From Microcystis wesenbergii FACHB-1317 (GTDB lineage: Bacteria; Cyanobacteriota; Cyanobacteriia; Cyanobacteriales; Microcystaceae): a stretch of DNA of 42,272 nt. The notes below the pieces were generated by a model. That model was given only the letters and a program-made list of their open reading frames with translations, made no database searches and had not been told where the DNA came from. Below, in pieces: positions 25,815 through 34,624 of the stretch; within the stretch, counting starts at the first letter, position 1; every line of letters starts with the position of its first letter. The stretch covers positions 1-42,272 of the forward strand of contig NZ_JACJQV010000105.1 in the NCBI RefSeq assembly GCF_014696875.1, written 5' to 3'. The position numbers and the translations under genes are program-made.

Positions 25815-28800
25815 TTAAAGTAATGCCTCTAATTCCGCCAATTCTCGCTCCACTAGGGCTTCTGTTTCTACTTCTGACAGCAACTCCAATTCAGCAAGGG
25901 CTTGGTGGAGTACTACAACATCCGTTGACTCGGTTTCCGAAGAAATCTGAGAATTTTCTGAATTATCTTGCCAAGCAAATACTTCTTGGACAAAATACTG
26001 CACCACATCACCAATAGTGGGATACTCAAAAGCAAAGGTAGAAGGTAAAGAGACAGAAAATAAGCCTTCTAGACGATGTTTCAGTTCTACGGACATTAAA
26101 GAATCCATTCCCATCTCAAAGAACCCTTTATCAGTATCTGGTAAAGTATCTCCGTGAATTCCTAAGACTTGCGCTACTTCTTGCTGTAAACGAGTGGTTA
26201 ATAGGGTGACTCGTCGGTGAGGAGGGTTTTTTTGGATGGTTTGGGGGAAATTCTCGACCGTTTGCCCAAAATTATGCTGATCTTGCTTGAATAACGCTTC
26301 TAAGAAAGCCAGCCGTCCTTTTGCTGCAACAATCGTTTTAAACTTAGACCAATCAATCTCTGCTACCATTGTTTGAGTAACATTACCATGGATTAGAGCA
26401 TCTAAAGTATCCAAGGCTAAATTAGGTTGTAATGGATTGATTCCCAGGCGTTTTAAGCCTTCTTCATAGCCTTGCGTGGCCATTCCCCCTTTAGCCCAAG
26501 GTCCCCAGTTAATGCTTAACCCTGTGAGTCCAGACTCTCGACGGTAGTGCATTAAACCATCTAAGAAATGGTTGGCCGCGGCATAGTGAATTTGACCTCG
26601 TGATCCGATTAAAGCAGATATGGAAGAGAAACAAACAAAGAAATCTAAGGATAAATCTTGAGAAAGTTGGTGTAAATTCCAGGCTCCTGCTGCTTTAGGA
26701 TTAAATACGCTCTCAAAACAATGGAAATCCATCTTGTCAATGGTGCGATCGCTTAAAACCCCTGCCGCATGAATAATACCCTGTAAGGGAGGACAATTTT
26801 CTTGAATTTGGTGAAAAAGTTGACGGGTTTGTTGATAATCACTGACATCAGCGGCAATTACTTGAATAGTAGCCCCTTTATCCTCTAAAGCTTTGATTTT
26901 TACCTGTTTATCCGTTGAATGGTCAGCTAAGGCTCGCCGACTGGTTAAGATTAAATGATTTGCACCTTTTTCAATTAACCAATCTGCTAAACTTAATCCT
27001 AAAGAGCCTAAGCCACCAGTAATGAGATAACTGGCTTCTGTCTTTTTAAAATTGATGTTTGAGCTTTTTATTGCTTTATTAGGTACTAAACGGGCAACAT
27101 ATCGTTGATGATCCCGAAAAGCGATGCGATCTTCTCCTAGATTTTCTGTTATTTCAGCAATAATTGCTTGAGACGATGGTTGTTTTTCTTCTAAATCAAT
27201 CAATCCTCCCCATAAATTAGGATATTCAAGGGCAATGACTTGACCCATTCCCCATAAGGACGTTTGTGCTATTTTAAGCGGTTTAACAGCATCATTCACC
27301 GGTTGTGCTTGTTGTGTTATGACCCAAAGTTTAGGGGGTTCTTTAGTTTTACATTGAGCTAAAGCTTGTGTTAGATACAATAAACTGGCATAAGAACGAG
27401 TTTGACAGGGTTGGGAGTTAATATCGCTGTCTAACCCCCATAAATAGACCACTTTGGTGATCGGTTCAGTTAGATCTTGTAACAACCGTTGAAAATCCTT
27501 AACATTATTAGGATTAATTTGATAATGACCTGACACCAACTTCTGATAAGTTTGACCAGAAGACACCAAAACATAAGCATCATTTAGGGTTGTTGCTAAG
27601 GCTTTACCGACTACTTGATTATCATTAAAAATTAACCACCGTTCTCCTTGAGAAGGCTTATTTTTTAAGTTTAAAGGACTGAGTTGCCATTCCACTTGAT
27701 AACAGTTTTTACTCACATCCTGTAGGATAGGCATTTTGCCTGTTATTGTTGCATCTTCCCCAACAAATAACTGTAATAATTGTGGTAAAAACTGCTTGAC
27801 TTCAGGTGATAATTGATCACTTTGATTTAACTGTTCAGTTAGTTGTTCAGTTTTGCCTTCAACTAATAAATTAAGTAAACTAGAAGCAGACGAAACAGAC
27901 TTAAATTGAGGTTTAGCATCACTTACCCAATAAGATTCATGTTGCCAAGGATAAAGCGGTAACTTAACAAACTGACAATTTTCGGGATATAATTTTTCCC
28001 AATTAATCGAATGTCCCCAAGTGTAGAGCTTTCCTAAAGAATTTAATAGCGTTCCCCGTTCAGAATGTTCTCGTCTTAGAGAGGGTAAAACAAATCCCTC
28101 AGTATCTTGTTCTCGCAAGGTACTTTTAATATATCCCAATAAAACAGGATGGGGGCTGATTTCAACAAAGATAGTATGACGAGATTTAATCATTGCTTCA
28201 ATCGCAGGGTTAAAACGTACCGTCTGACGCATATTTTGTCCCCAATAAGCGGCATTAAATAATGTCCCCTCTTGTTGATCACCTGTTACGGTTGAGAAAA
28301 TTGATATGGTGCTTTTTTGAGGCTGAAGCTCTCCTAATTTTTTCACTAAATTATCCGCAAAAGTAGTCATTTGTTGACTATGAAAAGCATAATTAACAGG
28401 TAGTTCTTTGGAGAAAATATCGGGACGGTTTTGGGACAATTCAGCAATTAATTGATCGATCGATTGAGACTCCCCAGATACAACCGTTGAATAGGGACTA
28501 TTAATGGCAGCAATTTCTAATTTATTTTCCCAAGCAGCTATTAAATTTTCTACCTCATTAACAGGTAATTCAATCGCAAGCATTTTTCCATTTCCTGTTG
28601 CTTGCTGCATCAACTGTCCGCGCTGACAAATCAAATGAATGGCTTCCTCAAGAGTGAGAATTCCCGCAAAATGGGCGGCTGCAACTTCTCCCAAGCTGTG
28701 ACCAACCACAGATTTAGGATTAATCCCCCAAGATTGCCATAATTTAGCTAATCCAACTTGTAAAGCAAATAAAGCAGGTTGAGAAACTTCTGTTTCTTGT

Positions 28801-30548
28801 AAACGAGATTGAGCTTCAGACGCATTAAATTCCGCTAATAATGACCAGTTAGCATACTTTTGAATCAAAGTATCACATTGTTTAATAACAGAGCGAAAAA
28901 CCGGTTCTGTTGCTAATAATTCCCGTCCCATTGCCCACCATTGAGGTCCTTGGCCAGAAAAGACAAAAGCAATGTTTGTTTTACGTTTTGAAGGCTTAGA
29001 TTGAGTCGATAAATCAATCGTTTCTAACTCTTTTAAACCCTTCAATAATTCTTCATGAGAATGAACCACAACCGCCTGACGATGAGCATGATGAGTCCGT
29101 CTTGCACTAGCACTATAGCAAAGATTCTGGACAAATTCAGCGGTTAAAGCTTGATCTTTCAGGAAATCTTCATAATTTTGAGCTAAATCTCTAACCGCTT
29201 CGTGACTATGGGCAGATAAAGGGAGTAAATGAGGGAAAGTTAAGGAAATTGGTTCTGGGTGAGATAAATTAGCTTCTTCTAAGATAAGATGAGCGTTTGT
29301 TCCCGAAAATCCAAAAGAACTAATTCCCCCCTTGGCGGTTGTTTCCTGTTGTGGCCAGGTAATTAAAGATGATTGAAGCTTAAGGGGTAACTTATCAAAG
29401 GGAATATAAGGATTCGGCTTGTTAAAATGCAGACTGGGCGGAATTTGCTTGTTTTTCAGGGAAAGTGCCATCTTAATCACACTGGCAATTCCTGCCGCTG
29501 CTTCGAGATGTCCTATATTACTTTTTACCGATCCCACCAAACAAGGATTATCCTTGTCTCGTCCTTCTTCTAACACAGCTCCCAAGGCCATCGCTTCGAT
29601 GGGATCGCCTAAAGATGTTCCCGTCCCGTGTAATTCCACATAATTAAGCTCTTTTGGCTCAATTTCGGCATTTTTCAAGGCTGATCGAATCAAGCTTTCT
29701 TGTGCCGGTCCATAGGGAACCGTTAACCCCTTGCTGCGTCCATCATGATTAATAGCAGTTCCTCTAATTAACGCATAAATGGAATCCTTATCTGCGATCG
29801 CTTGAGCCAACGGTTTGAGAATAATACAACCGACTCCCTCACTTCGCACATATCCATTGGCGCTTTCATCAAAGGTTTTGCAACGTCCATCAGGAGACAA
29901 GGCTTTCAATTTGCTTAACGCAATATGACCAATAGGAGATAAAATCAGGTTAACCCCTGCTGCGATCGCCATTGAAGACTCATCATTCCATAAACTTTGA
30001 CAAGCGAGATGCACTGCAACCAAAGAGGAAGAACAAGCCGTATCTACCGCTAAACTAGGACCTTTTAAGTTAAAAAGATAGGAAAGACGACCGGCTGCGA
30101 TATTTGTGCAGTTTCCTGTTAAATCATAGCCTTGAGGTTGGTGGCTATATCCTGCATGAATGCGACTATAATCGTTTGTGGCAATTCCCACAAATACACC
30201 TGTTTTCGATCCTGCTAATTGTTCCCGTGTTATTCCTGCATCTTCAATGGTTTCCCAAGCTACTTCTAAGAGTAAGCGTTGCTGAGGGTCCATTAATAAG
30301 GCTTCTCTAGGAGAAATCCCGAAAAAATTAGGATCAAACCCATCAACTTGCGATAAAAATCCCCCATGACGAGAATTCATTTTCCCCTGTGTTTCGGGAT
30401 TCTCATCATAATATTCATCAATATTCCAGCGCTCCTTAGGAATTTCGGTGATGCCGTCAATTCCCTTTGATAATAATTGCCAGAATTCCTGAGGATTATT
30501 GGCTTGAGGAAAACGACAGCCAATCCCAATAATTGCAATAGGTTTCAT
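25815..30548 (-). CDS. Type I modular polyketide synthase: KS-AT-KR-ACP
   Basis: The 1577-residue protein contains a KS (1-425; DTACSSS Cys172, ELHGTGT His307, NIGH His347), an AT (about 525-840; FSGQGPQ, GHSLGE Ser618, YAFH) and a KR. The KR structural half is at about 950-1155 and its catalytic half at about 1170-1400, with YLITGGLGSLG, Ser1308/1309, Tyr1322, Asn1326 and LSD in the stereochemistry loop, which suggests a B-type KR. One ACP follows (MGMDSLMSVEL, Ser1483), then a charged helical C-terminal tail (LAELELLSEVETEALVERELAELEALL) that looks like a docking segment. AAGGA lies about 12 bases before the ATG. It would extend the primed chain by one malonate unit to a beta-hydroxy intermediate and hand over to the KS-AT-ACP-C-ACP protein encoded next. 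Confidence 0.92.
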   Translation of the reverse strand: MKPIAIIGIGCRFPQANNPQEFWQLLSKGIDGITEIPKERWNIDEYYDENPETQGKMNSRHGGFLSQVDGFDPNFFGISPREALLMDPQQRLLLEVAWETIEDAGITREQLAGSKTGVFVGIATNDYSRIHAGYSHQPQGYDLTGNCTNIAAGRLSYLFNLKGPSLAVDTACSSSLVAVHLACQSLWNDESSMAIAAGVNLILSPIGHIALSKLKALSPDGRCKTFDESANGYVRSEGVGCIILKPLAQAIADKDSIYALIRGTAINHDGRSKGLTVPYGPAQESLIRSALKNAEIEPKELNYVELHGTGTSLGDPIEAMALGAVLEEGRDKDNPCLVGSVKSNIGHLEAAAGIASVIKMALSLKNKQIPPSLHFNKPNPYIPFDKLPLKLQSSLITWPQQETTAKGGISSFGFSGTNAHLILEEANLSHPEPISLTFPHLLPLSAHSHEAVRDLAQNYEDFLKDQALTAEFVQNLCYSASARRTHHAHRQAVVVHSHEELLKGLKELETIDLSTQSKPSKRKTNIAFVFSGQGPQWWAMGRELLATEPVFRSVIKQCDTLIQKYANWSLLAEFNASEAQSRLQETEVSQPALFALQVGLAKLWQSWGINPKSVVGHSLGEVAAAHFAGILTLEEAIHLICQRGQLMQQATGNGKMLAIELPVNEVENLIAAWENKLEIAAINSPYSTVVSGESQSIDQLIAELSQNRPDIFSKELPVNYAFHSQQMTTFADNLVKKLGELQPQKSTISIFSTVTGDQQEGTLFNAAYWGQNMRQTVRFNPAIEAMIKSRHTIFVEISPHPVLLGYIKSTLREQDTEGFVLPSLRREHSERGTLLNSLGKLYTWGHSINWEKLYPENCQFVKLPLYPWQHESYWVSDAKPQFKSVSSASSLLNLLVEGKTEQLTEQLNQSDQLSPEVKQFLPQLLQLFVGEDATITGKMPILQDVSKNCYQVEWQLSPLNLKNKPSQGERWLIFNDNQVVGKALATTLNDAYVLVSSGQTYQKLVSGHYQINPNNVKDFQRLLQDLTEPITKVVYLWGLDSDINSQPCQTRSYASLLYLTQALAQCKTKEPPKLWVITQQAQPVNDAVKPLKIAQTSLWGMGQVIALEYPNLWGGLIDLEEKQPSSQAIIAEITENLGEDRIAFRDHQRYVARLVPNKAIKSSNINFKKTEASYLITGGLGSLGLSLADWLIEKGANHLILTSRRALADHSTDKQVKIKALEDKGATIQVIAADVSDYQQTRQLFHQIQENCPPLQGIIHAAGVLSDRTIDKMDFHCFESVFNPKAAGAWNLHQLSQDLSLDFFVCFSSISALIGSRGQIHYAAANHFLDGLMHYRRESGLTGLSINWGPWAKGGMATQGYEEGLKRLGINPLQPNLALDTLDALIHGNVTQTMVAEIDWSKFKTIVAAKGRLAFLEALFKQDQHNFGQTVENFPQTIQKNPPHRRVTLLTTRLQQEVAQVLGIHGDTLPDTDKGFFEMGMDSLMSVELKHRLEGLFSVSLPSTFAFEYPTIGDVVQYFVQEVFAWQDNSENSQISSETESTDVVVLHQALAELELLSEVETEALVERELAELEALL

Positions 30549-30685
30549 GGTTGAGATATCCTTAATTAATAGACAGCAATTTACTTAACTAGAGAAATAA
30601 AATTAATTCCCTCAAATGGATAGGATAGCTCGATGTTACCCCCTGGCGATGATTTAATGAGAACCCACCCTTTCCTCTATTTTGA

Positions 30686-32485
30686 TTAAACATTGACAGG
30701 AACTTTCTTAGGTGAGTTTGTGGCAGTTTCTGTTAGCCAAGTATTTAGTTGAGGGCGATAACGATAGTTGGTAAATTCTTGGCGAGTTTGTTCAATTTGA
30801 CTATTATCAGGAAGCTTACAAGTCAAATACTTATAAACCATTTCCGTAATGGCAGATTGAAGGGCACCATTAAGATGTCCAAACAGATAGGACAGATTTT
30901 TGCGATTGAGAAAAGCTGAAAAACCAAATCCTTTCCAGAGGAACTTTGCATACCAAACTGCTGTATAAAAACTGGTCGCTTTAATTCCAGCGAAAACATT
31001 GCACCGTCTTGGTTCAAATTTAGTGTTTTCGATAAAGTCATCGAAGTGTTTGAGGGTATGATAACCCCAGATTAATTGATCAGTGCGATGAGCATCCATA
31101 AAACCAATGTTTTTATTCTGCTCAACTAATTGATTAAACTGTTCATAGAGATGATGCCAATATCCTTTAATATCCGCTTGAACTTTTGGCACATAACGGG
31201 AAATAAAGCCGGTATCTAAATGCCATTTGCCGACATAAAGGGGAATTTGAATCCCAAACCACCACATATATTCGGCATAAATACGCCAACTCATGATACT
31301 AGCATGACCTAATTGTTTATCATGGTGTTCAATGAGATGATTATTGAGTCGAGTATAGGTAAGGTTAAAGTCATTGTAAGCAGCCCGTTTTTCTTCTGTA
31401 TCCGCTTCTCCTGCAAGTTGAGAACGAATAATTTCCGTGATACTTTCAATCGCAAAAGCAATCATACTTGTTCCCAAAGAGTAAAAGGGATCAAAAATAC
31501 AAGCAGCATCTCCAACTACATACCAATTATCTTGAGAAAACATCGTTTTGCTAGTATGGGAAACTCTAGGAAGATAATGAAAATCGACATTTTCTCCAGA
31601 GGTAACTAAGCGATAAAGTAGATTGTGATTGGCTTTTAGGAAAGCATAAAACTTCTCTTGAGTGTTAATTTGACCGTTGGCAATAACACTGCGATGTTGA
31701 GCAATTCCAATAGAGATTTCTTGGGAGTCTTTTTCTGTGGGAATCATCCATAACCAATGACCATGACCAAACCAATGATTGGTAGCATAATAATGGCTAC
31801 AAGTTGCTCCATAAGGGTCATAACCATCATGAAAAATGGTGCGATCTATATTTTTAACCCGTACCCAAGCCGATCCCGTATCAACTCCAAATAAATTATC
31901 TGCACCTACAATAACGTTATCAGTTTTATGGCCAATAATAAACTTACGTCCTGCTGCATCAACAAGGTGTTTTGCTCTCAGTTCGTGATAATTTCCGTCA
32001 ATCATTTTAACTTTGACGGTGTGCATCTCATCAGTAGGAGTAATGTCCACATCAACCACACGGCCTTGATAGAAACTTGCTCCCATTTTCTTATTCATTT
32101 TGAGCAAATCCCGTTCAAATTTTGCCCGGTTCATTTGAAACGTGCCAAGGGGAAATTGTCGATTCGCCCAAATATGATAATAATCATCAATGGTGTCAGT
32201 TTTATCTGCATCTTTTGCCCAATGAAAATTAAGAGCATATTTAGGGGGATGATTTTCGATCATATACTCATATAACCCCAATTCTTTGCAAACAAATAGG
32301 GTGGCAATTTCCACCATTGATTCGCCAATTTTGAGGTCTTTATCGGTTCTTTCTTCGGGACGAGGATCAATGAGGGCAATTTTGATATTGGGAACATTTA
32401 AGAGTAAATGTCTTGCTTGACAGACTCCCGCAAAACCTGCTCCCATAATCACAACATCATACTCATTAGTGTTAGTAGCAACCAT
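30686..32485 (-). CDS. Flavin-dependent halogenase-like enzyme
   Basis: The 599-residue protein has an FAD motif MGAGFAGVCQARHL (14-27), KIGESMVEIATLF (52-64), a lysine in PPKYALNFHW (Lys82) at the position of the catalytic lysine of tryptophan halogenases, and HWLWMIP (243-249), which matches the halogenase GWxWxIP motif except that His replaces the first Gly. GDAACIFDPFYSLG (325-338) matches the second conserved block. The PLEST glutamate of free-tryptophan halogenases is Tyr335 here; a non-Glu residue at this place is usual in enzymes acting on carrier-bound substrates. It lies directly downstream of the discrete ACP gene. AGGAG is ten bases before the ATG. A flavin monooxygenase without halogenating activity is the main alternative. 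No flavin reductase partner lies in the window. Confidence 0.75.
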   Translation of the reverse strand: MVATNTNEYDVVIMGAGFAGVCQARHLLLNVPNIKIALIDPRPEERTDKDLKIGESMVEIATLFVCKELGLYEYMIENHPPKYALNFHWAKDADKTDTIDDYYHIWANRQFPLGTFQMNRAKFERDLLKMNKKMGASFYQGRVVDVDITPTDEMHTVKVKMIDGNYHELRAKHLVDAAGRKFIIGHKTDNVIVGADNLFGVDTGSAWVRVKNIDRTIFHDGYDPYGATCSHYYATNHWFGHGHWLWMIPTEKDSQEISIGIAQHRSVIANGQINTQEKFYAFLKANHNLLYRLVTSGENVDFHYLPRVSHTSKTMFSQDNWYVVGDAACIFDPFYSLGTSMIAFAIESITEIIRSQLAGEADTEEKRAAYNDFNLTYTRLNNHLIEHHDKQLGHASIMSWRIYAEYMWWFGIQIPLYVGKWHLDTGFISRYVPKVQADIKGYWHHLYEQFNQLVEQNKNIGFMDAHRTDQLIWGYHTLKHFDDFIENTKFEPRRCNVFAGIKATSFYTAVWYAKFLWKGFGFSAFLNRKNLSYLFGHLNGALQSAITEMVYKYLTCKLPDNSQIEQTRQEFTNYRYRPQLNTWLTETATNSPKKVPVNV

Positions 32486-32547
32486 TGGTGAAATTCTCCT
32501 AAAATGTGATGAGGAATAGAGTGAATGAGAAAGAATACAAGAAAAAG

Positions 32548-32811
32548 TTAAAGATATAATTCCCCTAATCGGGTTGCTAATTCAGCAATGGTGGGATAGT
32601 TAAAAATGACCACAGGATTTAATTCCTTTCCGAGCCATTTTTCTAAGCGTCCTAATAAAACTAACGCTTTTCGTGAGTCGAGTTCATAATTATCAAAAGG
32701 TTCTTCAATATCAATGTCATCAAGGTCAACATCGAGTTGTTGAGCCAACTGATCAACGAGCCAGTTTTGAATGTCTTCAACGGTACAAGGGGATTGAACA
32801 GTTGTCATCAT
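32548..32811 (-). CDS. Discrete acyl carrier protein, first gene of the cluster
   Basis: This 87-residue protein is a complete carrier fold with the phosphopantetheine site NYELDSRKAL (Ser46; the usual Gly before LDS is Glu) and the closing helix region LEKWLGKELNPVVIFNYPTIAELATRL. The LExWLGxxLxPxxxxxYPTIxxLA pattern resembles ACPs that accept acyl chains from fatty-acyl-AMP ligases, but no such ligase is in the window. AAAGGA (32821-32826) is about nine bases before the ATG pair. It is the most upstream gene of the minus-strand cluster and probably presents the starter to the halogenase and the first KS; that role is inferred from position. Confidence 0.88.
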   Translation of the reverse strand: MMTTVQSPCTVEDIQNWLVDQLAQQLDVDLDDIDIEEPFDNYELDSRKALVLLGRLEKWLGKELNPVVIFNYPTIAELATRLGELYL

Positions 32812-33096
32812 GGGTTAAGTTCCTTTAACGTGAAAAAAGTGTTGTAGCAAACTAAGATTGCTTAACTTATATTCCTAGTTTATTCCTCTACCCATTGATC
32901 AGCCATGTTTTATTTTTCGCCAAAACTGGATTTTTTTTATTCCTATTTTTTATGGTCAAATTTAGTACATTTTTACCATATAAATATAATCGAAAAACCT
33001 AGCAGACAATACAAAATATTATCCATTAAATTTCAACTCCTTTTTTCTTACAATAAAAGGTAACAAAGTTAAGTTTCTAGTTACTAGGTAAAAATT
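32812..33096. promoter_or_regulatory. Divergent intergenic region: presumed main promoter of the cluster
   Basis: This very AT-rich interval separates the leftward cluster from the rightward 33097 gene. On the minus strand the ACP RBS is AAAGGA at 32821-32826, and TTGACC near 32960 could be a -35 element, but its -10 is weak. An inverted repeat AGCAA-N7-TTGCT lies at 32846-32862, 35-50 bases before the ACP start, and could be an operator. On the plus strand TACAAT near 33050 could be a -10 for the 33097 gene. These are motif matches by eye only. Confidence 0.4.
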
Positions 33097-33615
33097 ATGA
33101 TAGATACTCATGTTCTTGACCCATCTGTTAAAGAGATTCCTTCTACTACTCAACCGATTGAAACCGCTCATAAATCTTCGCAAATGCTGCAAGAATTATT
33201 AACTTCAGCCGTTGTACAGCTTGAAACAGAATTGCAAGATAAGCTAGAAAAACTGCTATCTAAACAGGAGTATCAATTGTTAAAAATTGGGGAGAATATT
33301 AATAGCTTGACACAGGAATTAGAGCAAGCAATTTCTGAATTTCTCCAAATTTCCCAACAAGCAAATAAAACCTATAGTTCTCTACAGTTTTTGGGTCAAT
33401 TTGTTGAACAAAAACCTAATAACTCACCCAATAAAGGAAGCCAAGATACCGTTAGAGTGGTTTATAGTCATGCCGCCAAATTACCGCTTCCTGTGGTAGA
33501 AAAATATGGCTTAGGGTTTATCCTAAAATATAAAACGGTTGATTTATCCCAACTAGGTATTACCCTTTCACTCTCTCGTCAATCTCCTTCTCTTCCTGCC
33601 ATCAAACAGGGATAA
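33097..33615 (+). CDS. Hypothetical coiled-coil protein
   Basis: I do not recognise this 172-residue protein. It has a Ser/Thr-rich start, a long amphipathic helix rich in Gln, Leu and Glu from about 28 to 115 (ELLTSAVVQLETELQDKLEKLL...), probably coiled-coil, and a compact C-terminal part DTVRVVYSHAAKLPLPVVEKYGLGF followed by a beta-like LSQLGITLSLSRQSP. No signal peptide or membrane span is present. It is transcribed divergently from the biosynthetic cluster and converges with the AraC-type gene. A structural or regulatory role is possible but not shown. Confidence 0.65.
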   Translation: MIDTHVLDPSVKEIPSTTQPIETAHKSSQMLQELLTSAVVQLETELQDKLEKLLSKQEYQLLKIGENINSLTQELEQAISEFLQISQQANKTYSSLQFLGQFVEQKPNNSPNKGSQDTVRVVYSHAAKLPLPVVEKYGLGFILKYKTVDLSQLGITLSLSRQSPSLPAIKQG

Positions 33616-33629
33616 TTTAAGCACTACTA

Positions 33630-33648
33630 AGGTGGGCAATGCCCACCT
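33630..33648. terminator. Hairpin between convergent genes
   Basis: AGGTGGGCA-A-TGCCCACCT is a perfect nine-base inverted repeat just after the 33615 stop and before the convergent AraC-type gene end (33722). No U-run follows on either strand, so it may be a dispersed palindromic repeat acting as a bidirectional terminator rather than a classical intrinsic terminator. Confidence 0.45.
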
Positions 33649-33721
33649 CAATCATGATTATGTAAGGTGTGAAGTTTAAATACTTAGAACCTAAAACCTA
33701 AAACTCAGCCATCATTATCAT

Positions 33722-34624
33722 TTAAGCTACTTGAGTTTGATGTTTTTCTCGCCAACGTTTAGGAGATACTTTATATAACTGACTAAAGCGACGGGAAAAA
33801 TAATAGGGGTCAGTAAACCCAACGGTGGCGGCAATTTGGGTAATTGACTTATGGGTTTTCAGTAACAAGGATCGGGCTTCTAGCATTCTTCGTTCCACAA
33901 TCCAATGAATAATCGTTTTGCCGGTGCGACGCTTAACTAAATTGGTTAAATAAGCAGGAGAATAACCAGCCGATCCAGCCACATCATTGAGGGTAATAGG
34001 TTGACTATAATTTGCCTCAATAAACTCAAAAACGGGTTTTAATTGAGAACTATTAGGGTAGAAAGAAGCCAAAGAATCAAAGAAATTCGGTTGCGGGGTA
34101 GAAGAAGGCTGTATCAACGATTGAGGAGCTTGTTTTGAGTTAACAGAAGGATGAATTCTGCAAGCGTAGCCATCTTTTTCAGATTCTAGAAAATTTAAGG
34201 AACGAGCTACTATGCTTATATAATCTTGATCTCCATATTTGAGAAGGTTAACCGTAATATCGAGGGATTGATGATCCCCATAATAAGGATGGTGTGTGAT
34301 CAAACGTCCAAAACCTCGACGTTGAATTAATTTCCAGTATCTAGACCAATCTGAGTTTAAAAAATCTTGAGCAGCTTCTTCTATAGTCAAATTAGATAAC
34401 TGTTCTCTGGAATATCCCAATAAAGCACAAGCCGCATCATTGTAATGCTTAATCCCTCCTTGGGAATCGATCCACAACACAGATTCAGGGATTTGATTGA
34501 TTAAATATTGAATAACAGATATGGATTCAGCTATTTCTTGCTGAGGGACGGCATTAAGAAAGTTAGCCGTAGAATGAGAGAAGTTAAGGGAGTTAAGAGG
34601 GTTACAGTTTGGAGTTAAAAGCAT
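33722..34624 (-). CDS. PAS-domain AraC-family transcriptional regulator
   Basis: Counting from the ATG at 34624 (300 residues): a PAS domain spans about 30-150 (PESVLWIDSQGGIKHYNDAACALLGYSREQL ... WSRYWKLIQRRGFGR ... DYISIVARSL), then a linker of low complexity. An AraC/XylS double helix-turn-helix covers about 200-295 (ITLNDVAGSAGYSPAYLTNLVKRRTGKTI, then SITQIAATVGFTDPYYFSRRFSQLYKVSPKRWR). The frame can be opened 20 codons earlier at a GTG (34684) lacking a usable RBS; AGGAA before 34624 favours the shorter form. It lies next to the divergent region of the cluster and is the only local transcription factor, so it may control the cluster. The PAS ligand cannot be predicted. Confidence 0.85.
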   Translation of the reverse strand: MLLTPNCNPLNSLNFSHSTANFLNAVPQQEIAESISVIQYLINQIPESVLWIDSQGGIKHYNDAACALLGYSREQLSNLTIEEAAQDFLNSDWSRYWKLIQRRGFGRLITHHPYYGDHQSLDITVNLLKYGDQDYISIVARSLNFLESEKDGYACRIHPSVNSKQAPQSLIQPSSTPQPNFFDSLASFYPNSSQLKPVFEFIEANYSQPITLNDVAGSAGYSPAYLTNLVKRRTGKTIIHWIVERRMLEARSLLLKTHKSITQIAATVGFTDPYYFSRRFSQLYKVSPKRWREKHQTQVA

